Shown one piece after another: positions 20,669 to 29,604 of a stretch of DNA of 64,000 bases (positions within the stretch are counted from its first letter, which is position 1; each line of letters opens with the position of its first letter). This DNA is from Candidatus Contendobacter odensis Run_B_J11 (GTDB lineage Bacteria; Pseudomonadota; Gammaproteobacteria; Competibacterales; Competibacteraceae): NCBI RefSeq assembly GCF_000531125.1, contig NZ_CBTK010000028.1, forward strand, positions 1 through 64,000. Reading direction: 5' to 3'. The notes under the pieces were generated by a model. That model was not told the DNA's origin. It saw only the letters and a list, made by a program, of their open reading frames with translations, and did not search any database. The translations under genes and the position numbers were made by a program.

Positions 20669-20686
20669 CCTGGAAGAATAAAATTC

Positions 20687-22201
20687 ATGCTGCCGGAACT
20701 GCCTTTGCTGAGTTTTGTTATCTGGTTCCCGATTCTCGGTGGTGTCGCCGTGCTGTTCGTGGGTGATGATAACCCCGGACGTGCTAGGACACTGGCCCTG
20801 ACTGTGGCAATCCTGAGCTTTTTGATCAGCATTCCATTGTATACATTGTTCGATCCCGCGACGGCTGCGATGCAGTTCCAGGAGTTTGCGCCCTGGATTC
20901 CAGCGTTCACGGTTAATTACCACTTGGGTGTGGATGGCTTCTCAATGCCGCTCATCCTGCTTACCGCGTTTATGACCGTATTAGTGGTCATTGCCGGTTG
21001 GGAAGTGGTGAAGTACCGGGTTGCTCAGTACATGGCGGCCTTTTTGATCATGGAAGGGCTGATGATCGGGGTGTTCACTGCGCTGGATGCCCTCCTGTTC
21101 TACGTTTTTTTCGAAGCGATGCTGATCCCGATGTTCCTGATCATCGGGATCTGGGGTGGCCCACGGCGGGTGTACGCTACGATTAAGTTCTTTCTGTACA
21201 CCTTCATCGGTTCGGTGTTCATGCTGATCGCGTTGATTTATATGTACAACCAGGCCAACAGCTTCGAGATTCTGGATTTCCACAAGCTGCCGCTCAGCAT
21301 GACTGAGCAGGTGCTGATTTTCTTTGCCTTCGTGTTAGCTTTCTCAGTCAAGGTGCCGATGTGGCCGGTGCATACCTGGTTACCGGACGCCCATGTCGAG
21401 GCGCCCACCGGTGGCTCAGTGATCCTGGCTGCTATTACCCTCAAGATCGGTGGATACGGCTTCCTGCGCTTTGCTCTGCCGATTACCCCGGACGCGGCTA
21501 ATATGCTGGACTGGCTGATTATTACCCTGTCGCTGATTGCAGTGGTCTATATCGGCTTGGTGGCACTGATCCAGCAGGACATGAAAAAGCTGATTGCATA
21601 TTCCTCAATTGCGCACATGGGCTTTGTGACGTTGGGTTTCTTCATCGTGTTTGGCTTATACCGCAACACAGGCAGTTTGAGTGGAGCGGCTATGGGCATT
21701 GAGGGCGGCATGGTGCAGATGGTGTCGCATGGCTTCATCTCTGGTGCGCTGTTCCTCTGCGTGGGGGTGCTGTATGACCGGGTTCATTCCCGCCAGATCA
21801 AGGATTATGGTGGGGTGGTCAACACCATGCCGATCTTCGCCGCTTTCATGGTGCTGTTTGCCATGGCTAATTCCGGTTTGCCGGGGACATCTGGGTTCGT
21901 CGGCGAATTTTTGGTGATTCTCAGCAGTTTCAAGGCGAATTTCTGGATCGCTTTCCTGGCGGCTACGACTCTGATCCTGGGCGCGGCCTATACCCTGTGG
22001 TTGGTGAAGCGGGTTATTTTCGGCGAAATTGGTAACAGCCATGTCGCTGAACTGAAGGATGTCAGCACTCGTGAGATCGTCATGCTGAGCCTGCTGGCGG
22101 CAGCGGTGCTGTTGCTGGGTCTCTGGCCTGATCCGCTCACCTCGGTGATGCACACCACGGTGGATAATCTGTTGCAACATGTCATTGTGACCAAGCTGTG
22201 A
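20687..22201 (+). CDS. nuoM: NADH-quinone oxidoreductase subunit M
   Basis: Antiporter-like proton-pumping subunit (504 aa, about 14 helices). The conserved Glu is in YVFFEAMLIPMFLIIG. The KVPMWPVHTWLPDAHVEAPTGGSVILA stretch and DMKKLIAYSSIAHMGFV are intact. It is flanked by nuoL and nuoN in the standard order. Confidence 0.97.
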   Translation: MLPELPLLSFVIWFPILGGVAVLFVGDDNPGRARTLALTVAILSFLISIPLYTLFDPATAAMQFQEFAPWIPAFTVNYHLGVDGFSMPLILLTAFMTVLVVIAGWEVVKYRVAQYMAAFLIMEGLMIGVFTALDALLFYVFFEAMLIPMFLIIGIWGGPRRVYATIKFFLYTFIGSVFMLIALIYMYNQANSFEILDFHKLPLSMTEQVLIFFAFVLAFSVKVPMWPVHTWLPDAHVEAPTGGSVILAAITLKIGGYGFLRFALPITPDAANMLDWLIITLSLIAVVYIGLVALIQQDMKKLIAYSSIAHMGFVTLGFFIVFGLYRNTGSLSGAAMGIEGGMVQMVSHGFISGALFLCVGVLYDRVHSRQIKDYGGVVNTMPIFAAFMVLFAMANSGLPGTSGFVGEFLVILSSFKANFWIAFLAATTLILGAAYTLWLVKRVIFGEIGNSHVAELKDVSTREIVMLSLLAAAVLLLGLWPDPLTSVMHTTVDNLLQHVIVTKL

Positions 22202-22234
22202 AAGCGCCTGTCGTAGAGAAAAAAGGGAAAATCC

Positions 22235-23674
22235 ATGAATTTTGTCGCCCCTGACTTCATGCCGGTAGTGCCGGAGCTGTTCGTTCTGACTATGGCGTGT
22301 TTGCTTTTGGTCATTGACGTGTTCCTGGAACAGCGGCAGCGCTACATCACTTACGGGGTGGCGCAACTGACTCTGTTGGGTGCGGCGCTGTTGACGCTGG
22401 TAACCTATGCCCATGCGCCAGTGACCACCATGTTCGGTCATTACATCAAGGATGCGATGGGTGATCTGCTCAAAATATTCATCTATCTGTCCTCCGCTGC
22501 CGTGTTTCTGTACTCGCGTGACTATCTGCGCCGGCGTGATTTGTTCAAGGGCGAGTATTATGTGCTGGGTCTGTTTGGCGTGTTGGGCATGATGATCATG
22601 GTGTCGGCGCACAGCCTGCTGAGCGTATATCTGGGACTGGAACTGTTGTCGTTGTCGCTGTACGCGCTGGTGGCGATGGACCGCGACTCACCGGTGGCGT
22701 CCGAGGCTGCGATGAAATACTTCGTGCTGGGATCGCTGGCCTCCGGGATGTTGCTGTACGGGATTTCGATGATCTATGGTGCGACCGGTAGCGTGGATCT
22801 TCAGGTGGTGTCCGATGCGGTCGCCCGGCAAGGCGCTGATAATCTGGTGTTAGTGTTCGGGTTGGTGTTTCTGGTGGTTGGGCTGTCGTTCAAACTGGGC
22901 GCAGTGCCGTTTCACATGTGGTTGCCGGATGTCTATCAGGGCGCGCCGACTTCGGTCACGCTGTACATCGGGTCAGCGCCCAAACTGGCGGCCTTCGCGC
23001 TGATGATGCGGGTTTTGGTGGATGGGCTGGGTACGCTGCAAGGTGACTGGCAACAGATGCTGATCATCCTGTCGGTGCTGTCCATCGCGCTGGGCAATCT
23101 GGTAGCTATTGTCCAGACCAACATCAAGCGGATGTTGGCCTATTCAACTATTTCTCATGTCGGTTTTCTGCTGCTTGGCATTTTGGCCGGCTCCCCTGAG
23201 GGTTACGCGGCGGCGATGTTCTACGCCATCGTCTATGTGTTGATGGCGGTCGGCGCTTTCGGCATGGTGATCATGCTGGGTCGGACTGGCTTTGAAGTCG
23301 AGAATATTGACGATTTTAAGGGGTTGAACGACCGCAGTCCGTGGTTGGCCTTTCTGATGCTGGTAATCATGATGTCCATGGCGGGCGTTCCGTTTATGGC
23401 CGGTTTCTACGCCAAGTGGATGGTGTTGCAGGCAGTGGTGAATATCGGTCTGGTCTGGCTGGCGCTGTTCGGGGTGGTGTTCTCGGTGATCGGGGCGTTT
23501 TACTATCTGCGGGTGGTCAAATGCCTCTATTTCGACAAGCCGGAACAGAGCGAGCCGATTCATATCAGTCTGGATACCGAGATCGCGATTAGCGCCAATG
23601 GCCTGCTGTTGGTGGCGCTGGGGCTATACCCGACCGCGCTGATGACCTGGTGCGCTACGGCGCTATTGAATTGA
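22235..23674 (+). CDS. nuoN: NADH-quinone oxidoreductase subunit N
   Basis: Antiporter-like subunit (479 aa), the last complex I gene. Hallmarks are [20 protein letters not shown] with the Glu, [26 protein letters not shown], and [18 protein letters not shown] ribosome binding site (AAAAAAGGGAAAA) precedes the ATG at 22235. It is followed by a DUF2818 gene, a common operon extension in beta- and gammaproteobacteria. Confidence 0.97.
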   Translation: MNFVAPDFMPVVPELFVLTMACLLLVIDVFLEQRQRYITYGVAQLTLLGAALLTLVTYAHAPVTTMFGHYIKDAMGDLLKIFIYLSSAAVFLYSRDYLRRRDLFKGEYYVLGLFGVLGMMIMVSAHSLLSVYLGLELLSLSLYALVAMDRDSPVASEAAMKYFVLGSLASGMLLYGISMIYGATGSVDLQVVSDAVARQGADNLVLVFGLVFLVVGLSFKLGAVPFHMWLPDVYQGAPTSVTLYIGSAPKLAAFALMMRVLVDGLGTLQGDWQQMLIILSVLSIALGNLVAIVQTNIKRMLAYSTISHVGFLLLGILAGSPEGYAAAMFYAIVYVLMAVGAFGMVIMLGRTGFEVENIDDFKGLNDRSPWLAFLMLVIMMSMAGVPFMAGFYAKWMVLQAVVNIGLVWLALFGVVFSVIGAFYYLRVVKCLYFDKPEQSEPIHISLDTEIAISANGLLLVALGLYPTALMTWCATALLN

Positions 23675-23701
23675 TTGCTTGATCCGGCCCGGCCACACGC
23701 C

Positions 23702-24028
23702 ATGCCGCAGGGAATCGCTATTGGGTTTTGGTTGGGATTGGCGGTGGTGGCCGCTAATCTGCCTTGGTTGAGCGAGCGCTGGCTGCTGTTGATCGCGCGC
23801 CGGGATGGGCAGCCCAAGCCGTTTGGGCTGCGACTGATTGAGTGGGCGCTGCTCTATGCATTGGTTCTAGGTCTGGGATTGGGTCTGGAATACAAGGCTA
23901 CTGGCACCCTTCACCCTCAGGATTGGGAGTTCTACACGGTGACTCTGTGCCTGTTTGCGGTTGGTGCCTTGCCCGGTTTTGTCTATCGCTACCAACTGCG
24001 GCGTTTACTGGAGCAGTCCGGTCGGTAA
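23702..24028 (+). CDS. DUF2818 family membrane protein (complex I operon end)
   Basis: 108-residue membrane protein with three predicted helices. It shows the family pattern VAANLPWLSERW near residue 20, a PKPFGLRLIEW segment, then DWEFYTVTLCLFAVGALPGFVYRY. Members commonly sit directly after nuoN, which suggests an accessory or assembly role for complex I, but no function has been shown that I know of. The ATG at 23702 is 27 bp after the nuoN stop; a TTG at 23675 would add nine residues without family support. Confidence 0.8.
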   Translation: MPQGIAIGFWLGLAVVAANLPWLSERWLLLIARRDGQPKPFGLRLIEWALLYALVLGLGLGLEYKATGTLHPQDWEFYTVTLCLFAVGALPGFVYRYQLRRLLEQSGR

Positions 24029-24070
24029 GTGCGCTGTGTCGAAGTCGTTATTTTCTCCCCTGGTTTCCTC

Positions 24071-24412
24071 TCAAGTCACCTCGTCCGTATAAAGATCATT
24101 GACCTTAGCGGCCATAATAAAGTCGTTTTCGTGCAACCCACTGATCTTGTGGGTGTAAAACAGCACGTTGGCGTAACCCCAGCCGAAGCTAATGTCAGGA
24201 TGATGACCCTCCTCCTCGGCCAGATCACCCACCCGGTTGACGAAAGCTAAAGCTGTGTCGAAGGACTTGAATGGGAACCGCCGTTCCAGTTGGGTGCCAT
24301 GGTGTAGCAAACCCCAACCGGGGGCTTGCGCCAACAGGGCTTCGGCTTCGGTTATGGACAGCGGGGGAATGCGGCCTTGGCAGGGGGTACAAGTCTTCTG
24401 GGACAGGCTCAT
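24071..24412 (-). CDS. phhB: Pterin-4a-carbinolamine dehydratase
   Basis: Small cytoplasmic enzyme (113 aa) that recycles 4a-hydroxytetrahydrobiopterin in aromatic amino acid hydroxylation and is widespread in proteobacteria. The core motif EEEGHHPDISFGWGYANVLFYTH, with catalytic His residues, and GLHENDFIMAAKVNDL are clear. The N-terminus with a CTPCQG segment is typical of the bacterial form. It is convergent with the DUF2818 gene. No phenylalanine hydroxylase gene is visible nearby. Confidence 0.93.
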   Translation of the reverse strand: MSLSQKTCTPCQGRIPPLSITEAEALLAQAPGWGLLHHGTQLERRFPFKSFDTALAFVNRVGDLAEEEGHHPDISFGWGYANVLFYTHKISGLHENDFIMAAKVNDLYTDEVT

Positions 24413-24555
24413 CAGTCACACCTCGTGGGTTTGGCTTCGATGGAAATTAGGCGCGCTGGGTTAGAACGGGCCAGGTTCGGAAAAATTCACGGCAATAGGC
24501 GCTGGTTCGCCTATACTTTCTCTCCCAGTATTGACGTAAATGGGAGATTCTGCAC

Positions 24556-25155
24556 ATGCGACCCGCTTTGATTCTTACCCTGAGCGCGGCGCTGACCGTC
24601 GGCATCGCTCTGACTTCGCCCCCATCAGTCGCTGCGAAACCCAGCCCAAACCCTCCGCCCGAAATCACTGTCAGCCGCGTCGCCGTTCAGAAATTCGGCG
24701 CAACCCTGAAAGAAGCGTTACAACAGGCGATGCAAAGCGGTGGTGCGGTCAACGGCATTGCGGTTTGCCACGATAAGGCTGAACAAATCGCCACGGATCT
24801 ATCCCAGCACTTGGGGATACTGGTGGGTCGAACCAGTCTCAAAATCCGCAATCCAGCCAATGCACCCGACAATTGGGAACAGGCGGTACTCAAGCAGTTC
24901 GATGCCCGCAAGGCGCAGGGTGAACCGGTGGATAAGCTGGAGTTTTTCGCGGTGATTGATGATGACCAAGGCCAGAAAACCTTCCGCTATATGAAAGCAA
25001 TCCCAACCGCCGCGTTGTGTCTGGGCTGTCATGGTGAGCATCTCACTCCTGAAGTGGACGCCAAATTGAAAGAGTTGTATCCGAGCGACGCGGCGCGGGG
25101 CTTTAGGGAAGGTGATTTGCGCGGCGCATTTACTCTGGCTAAACCGTTACCGTAG
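24556..25155 (+). CDS. Periplasmic DUF3365 protein with a c-type haem motif
   Basis: 199-residue exported protein. A signal peptide covers about residues 1-27 (hydrophobic run, then SVAA-K). The body matches DUF3365/Tll0287-like haem sensor domains: the helical part with AVNGIAVCHDKAEQIA, then RTSLKIRNPANAPDNWE, and a single CxxCH haem c site, CLGCH at 155-159. The family often forms the sensing part of signalling proteins, but here it stands alone without a kinase or cyclase domain. A TATACT -10-like hexamer lies at 24512-24517. It may be co-transcribed with the Nudix gene 10 bp downstream. Confidence 0.8.
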   Translation: MRPALILTLSAALTVGIALTSPPSVAAKPSPNPPPEITVSRVAVQKFGATLKEALQQAMQSGGAVNGIAVCHDKAEQIATDLSQHLGILVGRTSLKIRNPANAPDNWEQAVLKQFDARKAQGEPVDKLEFFAVIDDDQGQKTFRYMKAIPTAALCLGCHGEHLTPEVDAKLKELYPSDAARGFREGDLRGAFTLAKPLP

Positions 25156-25165
25156 GAGGATTTTT

Positions 25166-25609
25166 ATGGATTGGGATGCCCGGTTGACCGTTGCTACCCT
25201 CATCGAGCGCGAGGGGCGATTTCTGCTGGTTGAGGAATACGCTGACGGCGAGGAACTGGTCTATAACCAGCCTGCTGGTCATCTGGATGCGCACGAGACG
25301 CTGGCGGCGGCAGCTATCCGGGAAACGCTGGAGGAAACCGCTTGGGAAGTGCAGGTGGACGCCATTGTTGGCCTCTACTATTGGACGCATCCCCAGGGTC
25401 ATACCTACATCCGTACCTGTTTCACCGGCCAAGCCTTGCGCCACCATCCCGATCAACCGCTGGATCACGGGATTGAGCGGGCGTTATGGCTGACTCGGGA
25501 GGAGATCGCCGCGCTGGGGCCAAAATTGCGTAGCCCGATGGTGCTGCGCTGTGTGGATGATTATCTGACGGGTCAGCGGTATCCACTGGATTTGTTCAGC
25601 TATCTCTGA
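25166..25609 (+). CDS. nudJ: Nudix hydrolase, NudJ-like phosphatase
   Basis: 147-residue Nudix enzyme close in pattern to E. coli NudJ, which hydrolyses thiamine pyrimidine pyrophosphate and other nucleotides. The Nudix box runs from GHLDAHE to RETLEETAWEV at about residues 37-60. The usual Gly near the end of the box is Ala, but all catalytic Glu residues are present. A clear TAGGAGGA ribosome binding site precedes the ATG at 25166. A longer frame from 25112 overlaps the upstream gene and is rejected. Confidence 0.88.
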   Translation: MDWDARLTVATLIEREGRFLLVEEYADGEELVYNQPAGHLDAHETLAAAAIRETLEETAWEVQVDAIVGLYYWTHPQGHTYIRTCFTGQALRHHPDQPLDHGIERALWLTREEIAALGPKLRSPMVLRCVDDYLTGQRYPLDLFSYL

Positions 25610-25628
25610 GGTCAGACGACCGCGCCAC

Positions 25629-25657
25629 TTGATAACAATTTGCTATAAATTTATGGT
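25629..25657 (+). promoter_or_regulatory. Candidate cysI promoter in an AT-rich leader
   Basis: TTGATA (25629-25634) and TATGGT (25652-25657) are separated by 17 bp, giving five and four matches to sigma-70 boxes. The surrounding AT-rich stretch (25630-25690) stands out in this GC-rich DNA and could hold a CysB-type activator site, as is usual for sulfur assimilation genes. Confidence 0.35.
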
Positions 25658-25767
25658 TAAAAAATTCTTTATTTGCATATAGCCACAATGCTAAGGTTCT
25701 AATCGAGTGGCCCGAGGCGGCTTGAGCCAGGGCAGGATGTGTAACCGGACAGCGGGAACCGACGACC

Positions 25768-27465
25768 ATGTACCAATATGACCAGTATGATCAGACGCTT
25801 GTGGACGAGCGAGTCGCCCAGTTTCGCGGTCAGGTTCGGCGTTATCTGGCGGGTGAACTGAGCGACGACGAATTTCGTCCGTTGCGGCTGATGAATGGTC
25901 TTTACCTCCAGCGCCATGCGCCGATGCTGCGGGTCGCCATTCCCTATGGCCTGTTATCGTCGCGGCAACTGCGGATGTTGGCCCACATTGCCCGCCGCTA
26001 CGACAAGGATTATGGTCACTTCACTACCCGCCAGAATATTCAGTACAACTGGCCGAAACTGGAAGAAACGCCGGACATCCTCGCCGATCTGGCAACGGTG
26101 GAGATGCACGCCATCCAAACCAGCGGCAACTGCATCCGTAACGTCACCGCTGATCATTTGGCGGGAGTGGCCAAGGATGAACTGGAAGATCCGCGCCTCT
26201 ACTGCGAGATCATTCGCCAGTGGTCCACCTTCCACCCGGAATTTTCCTACCTGCCGCGCAAGTTCAAAATTGCCGTTACCGGTGCGATCCATGATCGGGC
26301 TGCGGCTCAAGTCCATGACATCGGCCTGAATCTGATCCGCAACCAGCAGGGCGAGATCGGCTTTCGGGTGCTGGTCGGCGGCGGTTTGGGCCGCACTCCG
26401 ATTATCGGCCACGTCATCCGTGAGTTCCTGCCCGAGCGTGATTTGCTGTCCTATCTGGAAGCCATTTTGCGGGTCTACAACCAATACGGGCGGCGCGACA
26501 ATATCTACAAGGCCCGGATCAAAATCCTGGTTAAAGCATTGGGGCCGGCAAAGTTCGGCGCCCAAGTCGAGGCGGAATGGGAACAGATCAAAAATTCCGG
26601 CCTGGTGCTGGACGCTGATGAAATCGAGCGGGTACGCTGCTACTTTGCCCCTCCGCCCTATGAGTCGGAGGCTGACCGCGATCTCAGCTTTGGGCAATGG
26701 TTAAAGGGCGACAAGGCGTTCGCCGCCTGGGTGCGTCATAATGTGGCTGATCACAAGATAGAAGGCTATCGCAACGTATTTGTGGCGCTTAAGTATCCTG
26801 GGGTGCCACCGGGCGACATCAGCGCTGATCAGATGGATGCTGTAGCTGATCTGGCGGATCGTTACAGTTTCAGCCAGATTCGTGCGACCCATCATCAGAA
26901 CCTGCTGCTGGCTGATGTGCGGCAGGCTGATTTATATCCGCTGTGGCACGCTCTCACCGCGCAGAAACTGGCTGCGCCGGTGATCGGTACCTTGGCCGAC
27001 ATGATCTGCTGCCCCGGTCTGGATTTTTGCAGCTTGGCCAATGCCAGTTCGATTGGTATTGCCCAGCAGATCAATGAGAAATTTGACCGGCTCGACTATC
27101 TCTACGATCTCGGTGAAATCCGCCTCAACATGTCCGGTTGCATGAATGCCTGTGGCCATCACCATGTTGGCCACATCGGCATTCTCGGCGTGGATAAGAA
27201 AGGCGAAGAGTGGTACCAGATTTCGTTGGGCGGTTCCTCGGAGAACGACGCCACGCTGGGCGATATTCTCGGCCCCTCAGTGCCCAAAACCGAGGTCGCC
27301 AACACCCTGGAGCGCATCCTGCGGGTCTATGTCGAGCGGCGTGAGGATGATGAACGGTTCCTTGACACTTTCCGGCGGATTGGTCTCGAACCATTTCGGG
27401 CGCGGGTTTATCCCGCTGTGGGAACATCGCCGGCTGTGCTGGAGTTGGAAGCGGATGCCGCTTAG
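25768..27465 (+). CDS. cysI: Sulfite reductase haemoprotein (CysI-type nitrite/sulfite reductase)
   Basis: Siroheme/4Fe-4S reductase (565 aa) of the assimilatory sulfite/nitrite family. Two ferredoxin-like half-domains and two catalytic halves are visible. The cluster/siroheme cysteines follow the family C-x5-C ... C-x3-C pattern: Cys415 and Cys421 (CCPGLDFC), Cys458 and Cys462 (CMNACGHHHVG). TTRQNIQYNW and IQTSGNCIRN match the substrate-binding half. No flavoprotein (cysJ) lies alongside, so electrons probably come from ferredoxin or a separately encoded reductase. It is paired with a DUF934 gene, the common arrangement in Pseudomonas-type cysI operons. Confidence 0.9.
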   Translation: MYQYDQYDQTLVDERVAQFRGQVRRYLAGELSDDEFRPLRLMNGLYLQRHAPMLRVAIPYGLLSSRQLRMLAHIARRYDKDYGHFTTRQNIQYNWPKLEETPDILADLATVEMHAIQTSGNCIRNVTADHLAGVAKDELEDPRLYCEIIRQWSTFHPEFSYLPRKFKIAVTGAIHDRAAAQVHDIGLNLIRNQQGEIGFRVLVGGGLGRTPIIGHVIREFLPERDLLSYLEAILRVYNQYGRRDNIYKARIKILVKALGPAKFGAQVEAEWEQIKNSGLVLDADEIERVRCYFAPPPYESEADRDLSFGQWLKGDKAFAAWVRHNVADHKIEGYRNVFVALKYPGVPPGDISADQMDAVADLADRYSFSQIRATHHQNLLLADVRQADLYPLWHALTAQKLAAPVIGTLADMICCPGLDFCSLANASSIGIAQQINEKFDRLDYLYDLGEIRLNMSGCMNACGHHHVGHIGILGVDKKGEEWYQISLGGSSENDATLGDILGPSVPKTEVANTLERILRVYVERREDDERFLDTFRRIGLEPFRARVYPAVGTSPAVLELEADAA

Positions 27466-27475
27466 GAGCAGCGCC

Positions 27476-27961
27476 ATGCGACGAATTATCAAGAATCGCC
27501 AGATCATCGAGGATTACTGGCAACATCTCACCGACGATGGCGAACTGCCGGCAAATCCGGTAATTGTGTCGTTGGCGCGCTGGAAACAGCAACGATCCGT
27601 ATTGCTGGAACGGGGCGAGCCGGTCGGAGTCCGGTTGCCGAACACCATTAATCCCGCAGAACTGGCCGAAGATTTGCCAAAACTTGCCGTTGTAGCGCTG
27701 GAATTTCCCAAATTTGCCGATGGCCGGGCTTATTCCCAAGCCCGGCTGCTGCGGGAACGCTATGGCTATCGGGGTGAAATCCGGGCAGTGGGCGATGTAC
27801 TGCGCGATCAGGTGTTTTTCATGGCGCGTGGCGGTTTCGATGTCTTTGAACTGCGCGAAGATCGCAGTCTGGAAGACGCGCTGGAAGCATTCGGTGAATT
27901 TAGCGAGAGCTATCAGCCCGCCGCCGACCAGCCGTTGCCGCTGTACCGGCGGGGGCGCTGA
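27476..27961 (+). CDS. DUF934 family protein (cysI-linked)
   Basis: 161-residue soluble protein with the DUF934 pattern: a central VGVRLPNTINPAELAEDL segment, FPKFADGRAYSQARLLRERYGYRGEIRAVGDVLRDQVFFMARGGFD, and a C-terminal PLYRRGR. It starts 10 bp after the cysI stop, with GGAG in place. The family is nearly always next to cysI or siroheme genes, which points to a role in assimilatory sulfite reduction. No biochemical activity is established that I know of. The gene runs in a different frame from long spurious readings in this region. Confidence 0.85.
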   Translation: MRRIIKNRQIIEDYWQHLTDDGELPANPVIVSLARWKQQRSVLLERGEPVGVRLPNTINPAELAEDLPKLAVVALEFPKFADGRAYSQARLLRERYGYRGEIRAVGDVLRDQVFFMARGGFDVFELREDRSLEDALEAFGEFSESYQPAADQPLPLYRRGR

Positions 27962-27975
27962 GAGCTTAGGTTGGC

Positions 27976-27998
27976 GCCGCCCCCACTATTGGGGCGGC
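27976..27998. terminator. GC-rich hairpin between convergent genes
   Basis: Perfect 8-bp stem GCCGCCCC/GGGGCGGC with a 7-nt loop, between the DUF934 gene (+) and pppA (-). There is no T-run on either side, so it may be a bidirectional 3'-end structure, not a textbook terminator. Confidence 0.5.
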
Positions 27999-28003
27999 CT
28001 GCG

Positions 28004-28819
28004 TTATTGCAAGTACCAATCCGGTGGAATCGGGTTAGCGAGCGTTTCGGAACCGGTTTCCTCTACCGGATCCGATCCAGGGTCGCCGATGTTGACAACC
28101 ACCGTGGTTACGTTGTCACTGGCGTCCCGCATCAAGGCCAGATGAATGAAGGCCTTGACTGCTTCTTGACAGTTATGATCGCTGTGGGCAAGCAGACCGG
28201 CGATTTCATCATCGCTGACGGTTTTGTTAAGACCGTCACTGCACAGCAGGTACAGATCGCCCGCTTGCAGCGGATGGATTACCTCATCAATCTGCAACTC
28301 TTCTGCCGAACCCACCGCTCGTGTGATCACATTAGCCAGTGGGTGGCGGTGCGCGTCATCGGGCGTGATCAAGCCCTGATCGACCAGTTCCTGGACATGG
28401 CTGTGGTCGCGTGTTAACTGCTGAAGCTGCCCATTCCGTAACCGATAGATTCGGCTATCTCCCACCCACAGACAGGCGCACTGGCTTTCATAGGCCAGCA
28501 GCACCACCACCGTGCTGCCGATGGTGCGGTGTTGGTAGCGTTCAGCTGATTCCTCGCGCAGTCGCCGGTTCACCTCGCGCAACCGATTCCGCGCTGAATC
28601 CAGAAAATCCTCCCAGTTGCTCGGCGGATCTATCTGTTGCAGAGCTTCGACGATCATGCGGCTGGCCACATCGCCGGCCTCGTGCCCGCCCATGCCATCA
28701 GCGACGGTCCAAAGACCCAGTTCTGGCATGGCGAGGCAAGCGTCCTCATTGATCGCCCGCACCATGCCGACATGACTACGACCGGCGGATGACCATTGAA
28801 AGGTTGTTTTCTGATTCAT
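28004..28819 (-). CDS. pppA: T6SS-associated PP2C serine/threonine phosphatase PppA
   Basis: 271-residue PP2C phosphatase that in HSI-1-type systems reverses threonine phosphorylation of the FHA protein and so turns the T6SS off. Metal-binding motifs are all present: VRAINEDA, TVADGMGGHEAGD, LLCSDGLNKTV and the terminal DNVTTVVV. The cognate kinase ppkA, next to pppA in Pseudomonas HSI-1, is not found in this window. The start codon overlaps the tagF stop (ATGA), so this is the distal gene of the leftward T6SS operon. Confidence 0.9.
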   Translation of the reverse strand: MNQKTTFQWSSAGRSHVGMVRAINEDACLAMPELGLWTVADGMGGHEAGDVASRMIVEALQQIDPPSNWEDFLDSARNRLREVNRRLREESAERYQHRTIGSTVVVLLAYESQCACLWVGDSRIYRLRNGQLQQLTRDHSHVQELVDQGLITPDDAHRHPLANVITRAVGSAEELQIDEVIHPLQAGDLYLLCSDGLNKTVSDDEIAGLLAHSDHNCQEAVKAFIHLALMRDASDNVTTVVVNIGDPGSDPVEETGSETLANPIPPDWYLQ

Positions 28820-29604
28820 GCTTGATCCTCCTCGGCAGTGGCTGACTCGCCCGGCAAGTCGGCGATACCGACGAGCGATAGTTCATTCCAACCCCAGTGT
28901 TGCCAGTTTCCAGTCAGCAGCGCCACGAAACCGGCCACCGGCGGCATCCCGTCACAAATCAGCAGGCAACGGGTAATCTGCTCGGAACCCTCAGTCCACC
29001 ATAAACTGGGTTGGGGAAATGCTTTTCTAAGCAAATGATTTGCCAAGATCGGCGATATCGGCGATTCGTCCGACGATTCCGGCAGGGAGCAGCACCAAGT
29101 ATTGCCCGTCACTGCGCTCGTCGCGGCAAAGCCCACCGCAGGTGGCGCATCCAGGGTCGCCACCTGCTGGCTGAAATCGTCCAAATCCAGTTCATCACGG
29201 TCGAGCGCGTCGAGCGCCAGGCGTTCGGCTTGCTGAAACCACGCCGCGCCGGTCGTCGGTAGCGTCAGCAAAGGCTCGTTCAGCGCCAGCGGTGCGATCA
29301 GTGCCAGCGGGTAGTAGCGACCTACCCGATCAACGCTGGGCATCAGAATGCCCGCACAGGCCGTCGGTCCGCACACACCGGCACCGAGCGTGAACCGCCA
29401 GATCGGGCTGGTGCAGTAGCACTCGCGCCAGGATTCGCCCAACTGGCTGCGGCTTTGGACGATAGCGGCTTGCAGCCAAGCATCCCAAGGTTCCAGAAAG
29501 CTCTTGGGCAGATGACGGCCAATGAAATCACCCCGGCTGGGCAGTTTGCCGAAAAATCCGGTCGTCGGCCATGCTGCGCCGGAAGTCACAGTTGTTCCGG
29601 GCAC
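28816..29604 (-). CDS. tagF: T6SS-associated protein TagF
   Basis: 262-residue TagF/ImpM protein, which acts as a post-translational repressor of H1-type T6SS in Pseudomonas. The N-terminal signature TGFFGKLPSRGDFIGRHLP and the GILMPSVDRVGRYYPL segment are diagnostic. The 5' end overlaps tssM by 19 nt and the 3' end overlaps pppA by 4 nt. In some species TagF and PppA are fused; here they are separate but coupled. Confidence 0.9.
   Translation of the reverse strand: MPGTTVTSGAAWPTTGFFGKLPSRGDFIGRHLPKSFLEPWDAWLQAAIVQSRSQLGESWRECYCTSPIWRFTLGAGVCGPTACAGILMPSVDRVGRYYPLALIAPLALNEPLLTLPTTGAAWFQQAERLALDALDRDELDLDDFSQQVATLDAPPAVGFAATSAVTGNTWCCSLPESSDESPISPILANHLLRKAFPQPSLWWTEGSEQITRCLLICDGMPPVAGFVALLTGNWQHWGWNELSLVGIADLPGESATAEEDQA

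Noticed and set aside
27146-27475. Extension of the DUF934 reading back to 27146
   Set aside because: The added part overlaps the end of cysI in another frame and has no similarity to the family; GGAG and the ATG at 27476 define the true start.
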